NCBI GenBank assembly: GCA_003118195.1
Contig: BEXV01000339.1
Location: 56,374 to 120,373 of the forward strand
DNA: 64,000 bases
From: Hemicentrotus pulcherrimus
Lineage: Eukaryota; Echinodermata; Echinoidea; Camarodonta; Strongylocentrotidae
Reading direction: 5' to 3'
Shown: piece after piece, positions 61,381 through 64,000 of the stretch
How positions within the stretch are numbered: position 1 is the first letter of the stretch
Layout of the letters: every line of letters begins with the position of its first letter
The notes under the pieces: model-generated
Seen by the model: the letters and a program-made list of their open reading frames with translations, nothing else
Told to the model about the DNA's origin: nothing
The model's database searches: none
Made by a program: the position numbers and the translations under genes

Positions 61381-64000
61381 CTGTAAGAACAAAAACAAAC
61401 CCCCAAAATTGTAAAAACTTGTATTAAATGCTAAATCAATAATTAACCAACATACAACATTTTGAAACAAGATGGTTCCTTGAAAATTAGAGTAAGAAAT
61501 AAATTAGTATTTGATATTTTCAAGATCATTCAGCATGCAAATAACAAATATTTTAAAAAAGGAAGTGTAAAACAATAAAGATAAAACATAAAGATATTTT
61601 ATTAAACCTTATGTCCTGTATAACAAGGAAATAGATTTGTACAGTATATTCTTTCATGTCACACAATACATTTGAAGTATAGGAAACATTGAATTCAAAT
61701 GATATTATTTTTCTATCTTTGTTTTTCTTGTTGTTACGGACACTTGGACAGAGCCTTGTAATACCGAAGACACAAGTGAAATAGAAATGGGGAATACCTT
61801 ATAATAATGATCCATTAGTAAAGCAGCCTTAACCTAGTTGGAAGTAGTCCTGCTGTTTGTACCATTATAGCACGACCTACATCTCATACCACATGGTGCG
61901 CCCCACATATCCCCATGTATCCCATCAAAATAAAAACTAGATTTTTGTTCCGATTTAACAGAGTATGACCAAAAGAAAAATACATAAAGATAACAGCAGG
62001 GATTACATTAGTGTTCTAATTCTGTTAGCAAGTCTTTCAGTTTGATGATGCTCTCTTTCGATAATTGCTTGTCAAAGCAAGAACTCAAGAACAGAAAGCA
62101 CATTAATATGGGCATGAATATTGTGAGAGACTAAACTTAAACTGAATAACTCCTTAAATGGTTAAAGGCCATGTGAAGACACAAATATATCCGTCTATGA
62201 CATCCGTTGTAAATCTGGAGAGATAGATTTGCTCATGATTCCTGATTAGTTTGAGTCACTTTTGTTTCAGAGGTATAATGGTTTACATACAATGTGTGAA
62301 AACAAGGATTTATTAAATTTAAGTTCAGTCTCTTAACCATCACCTTTATCTTAGTTGTGAGATGATAAAACCTTTAGTTCTCAACTGTCTATATCTTCAC
62401 TTGTTCTATTCCAATGTGTTAAATATCCACTAATTGTACTCATGAAGTTGGTCTGGTATCTATACAGTGATGAATACATCTGAAAGTAACCATCTATTAA
62501 TAACCAGAACAATATTTGTTTAGTGAAGAAGAAGTACTGTAGCCTTTAAAGCAAATAATATCCTGACCACACTCCCTTAAAGCCTCTTATCATAAAATCA
62601 AATATTGATATACTTTCAACTTCAATTGCACTTTTCTCATTCATTACCAAACCTTTATCTGTTCTTGTCATCTTAATTTGGGTTTTCTTAATACCACTGT
62701 TATTACTTGGAAAAATATTACCATGACAACAAGATATCTATGACAAACACTGAAAGGAAATCTCTTAAGACTGTAACAACCATATATTAATCCAATCAAA
62801 AAAAAAGATTCCAAGACTACTGCAAGTAATTTCAATACATGGTAGATTACAAATATATATAATTAGGCCTACATTGTTCTTACTTTTAAATGACTATATT
62901 TAATTAAAGAGTTGCTGTCTGAGCAATATGATCATTTGAGTGAGGATAATGTAGAGCATAATAGACGTTAAACTTTCTCAAAAGCTCTTATACAAGAATT
63001 GCACTTCATATATTATGTAAGCTATACTTTCAGACTCTCCATTGAGTCTTTTGTAAAGACGGTATGCAAGTTGTGTATCTCTCTGGGTGAAGAGCAGAGA
63101 ACAATGATTTACTGTGTTATATCTACACATTAAATGGAAGGTCTAACCCCATCAACGTGATTTAAGCTAGACAGCTCTACTAAACCTGAAAGAATCATCT
63201 CTAAATATGATTTACTTTCCTTCAAATTACTTTACATACATGGGAGGACAATTACAGAGTTCAAAATATAATTGGCATGGCACTTTGCCAAATAGCACAT
63301 TCAATAATTTTTTTATTAGGTACAAAATATAAAAAGTTTCAATTTTGATTGGTAGCATAAATTCTGTAAGATTGTAGATGACAGTTATTGTTGTCATTTT
63401 GAACTTGAAATAATAAGTCTCTCTATTCTTCTTCTATTTCTCCCTGAAATATATCTTATGCCTTGCAGTATAACATTTGATTCAATTTTATAATTTATCC
63501 AAAATTCTAGTAATGCTTGGACAATCTTCTGTTTCCTTTTTAACATAATGATATCAAAATGTCTTATGTTGAATCTTTATTAAAAAAACTGGATTGCCAA
63601 AAAACTTCAATTGATTGCTACGCTTAATTTTGATTATATTTCCCTGTAGGACAACATATAACAAATAATGCTTGTTAAATATGGCCTATGTCATGACTGA
63701 GTCACTGAAATCTTTCTATGCAATTTCTATTCTCCTAATTCTTGTTTACCAACCCAATATTGTCTTTCATCATACCATTCCAACTTTCTTGGTAATAATT
63801 TGAAGTTGAGTCATTCCATCGTTCACTCATTCCTCCCATTCAGCCTCCTTTCATCCAATCCCATTCTCTTACTTCCAATGGTGACATTTGACCTCCTTCA
63901 GAGTGCAACTTGTGATCAAACTGGGTTAAGCAATTTACAAAAACTTCAGCTCAAAATGCCCCGCAAAATATGACATTTGGCCCCTGAAATATGTCAATGA
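61381..64000 (-). other. Upstream part of eya, initiating exon not found
   Basis: Begins with a good acceptor (TTTTTGTTCTTACAG) at the edge of visible exon 1, so [11 protein letters not shown] DNA continues to the right. I could not recognise a short initiating exon ending in phase 2, a promoter or a CpG island. The stretch is AT-rich without obvious repeats. Confidence 0.6.

Overview
This is AT-rich, intron-dominated animal DNA. I found one gene I can support, and it is unmistakable: an eyes absent (EYA) homologue on the minus strand. It runs from near the right edge of the window (last visible 5' coding exon ends at 61380) to its stop codon at 4112-4114. I could place 15 coding exons with consensus splice sites. 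All 14 junctions keep frame, and together they give 615 codons plus stop. The start codon and most 5' exon(s) are not visible. The organism is probably a non-vertebrate deuterostome, most likely an echinoderm such as a sea urchin. That rests on the vertebrate-like EYA sequence, the repeat-rich introns, many short terminal-inverted-repeat (TIR) elements and the abundant palindrome TACATGTA. It is an inference, not a proof.

Layout, left to right. 1-4111: 3' UTR and flank with no coding signal. 4112-7030: the last five exons, encoding the C-terminal two thirds of the EYA phosphatase domain. 7031-13143: intron with a long CT-rich tract (sense strand), a TIR element and a perfect hairpin. 13144-13233: an EYA-domain exon. 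13234-32966: a 19.7 kb intron holding several TIR elements, a 58-bp minisatellite, a 183-bp assembly gap and a 770-bp TIR element with a CpG-rich core. 32967-34160: the catalytic exon (WDLDET) and the preceding linker exon. 34161-40065: intron with two more TIR-bounded elements and one copy of the gap-containing family. 40066-42164: four exons of the Tyr/Ser/Thr/Pro/Gln-rich transactivation region. 42165-61255: three long introns separating small N-terminal exons; they contain a tandem array of tRNA-derived SINE heads and two nearly identical 97-bp palindromic MITEs. 61381-64000: unresolved 5' part of the gene.

Function. The product should be a nuclear [15 protein letters not shown] co-activator and haloacid-dehalogenase-type protein tyrosine phosphatase. 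It works with SIX homeodomain proteins and, in the retinal determination network, PAX and DACH proteins. All core catalytic motifs are present, so I expect an active enzyme.

No second gene, RNA gene or prokaryote-type system was found. The most interesting material is structural: alternative-splicing potential in eya, decayed in-frame copies of exon ends inside eya introns, a dimeric SINE-head tandem array and a rich set of non-autonomous DNA transposons.
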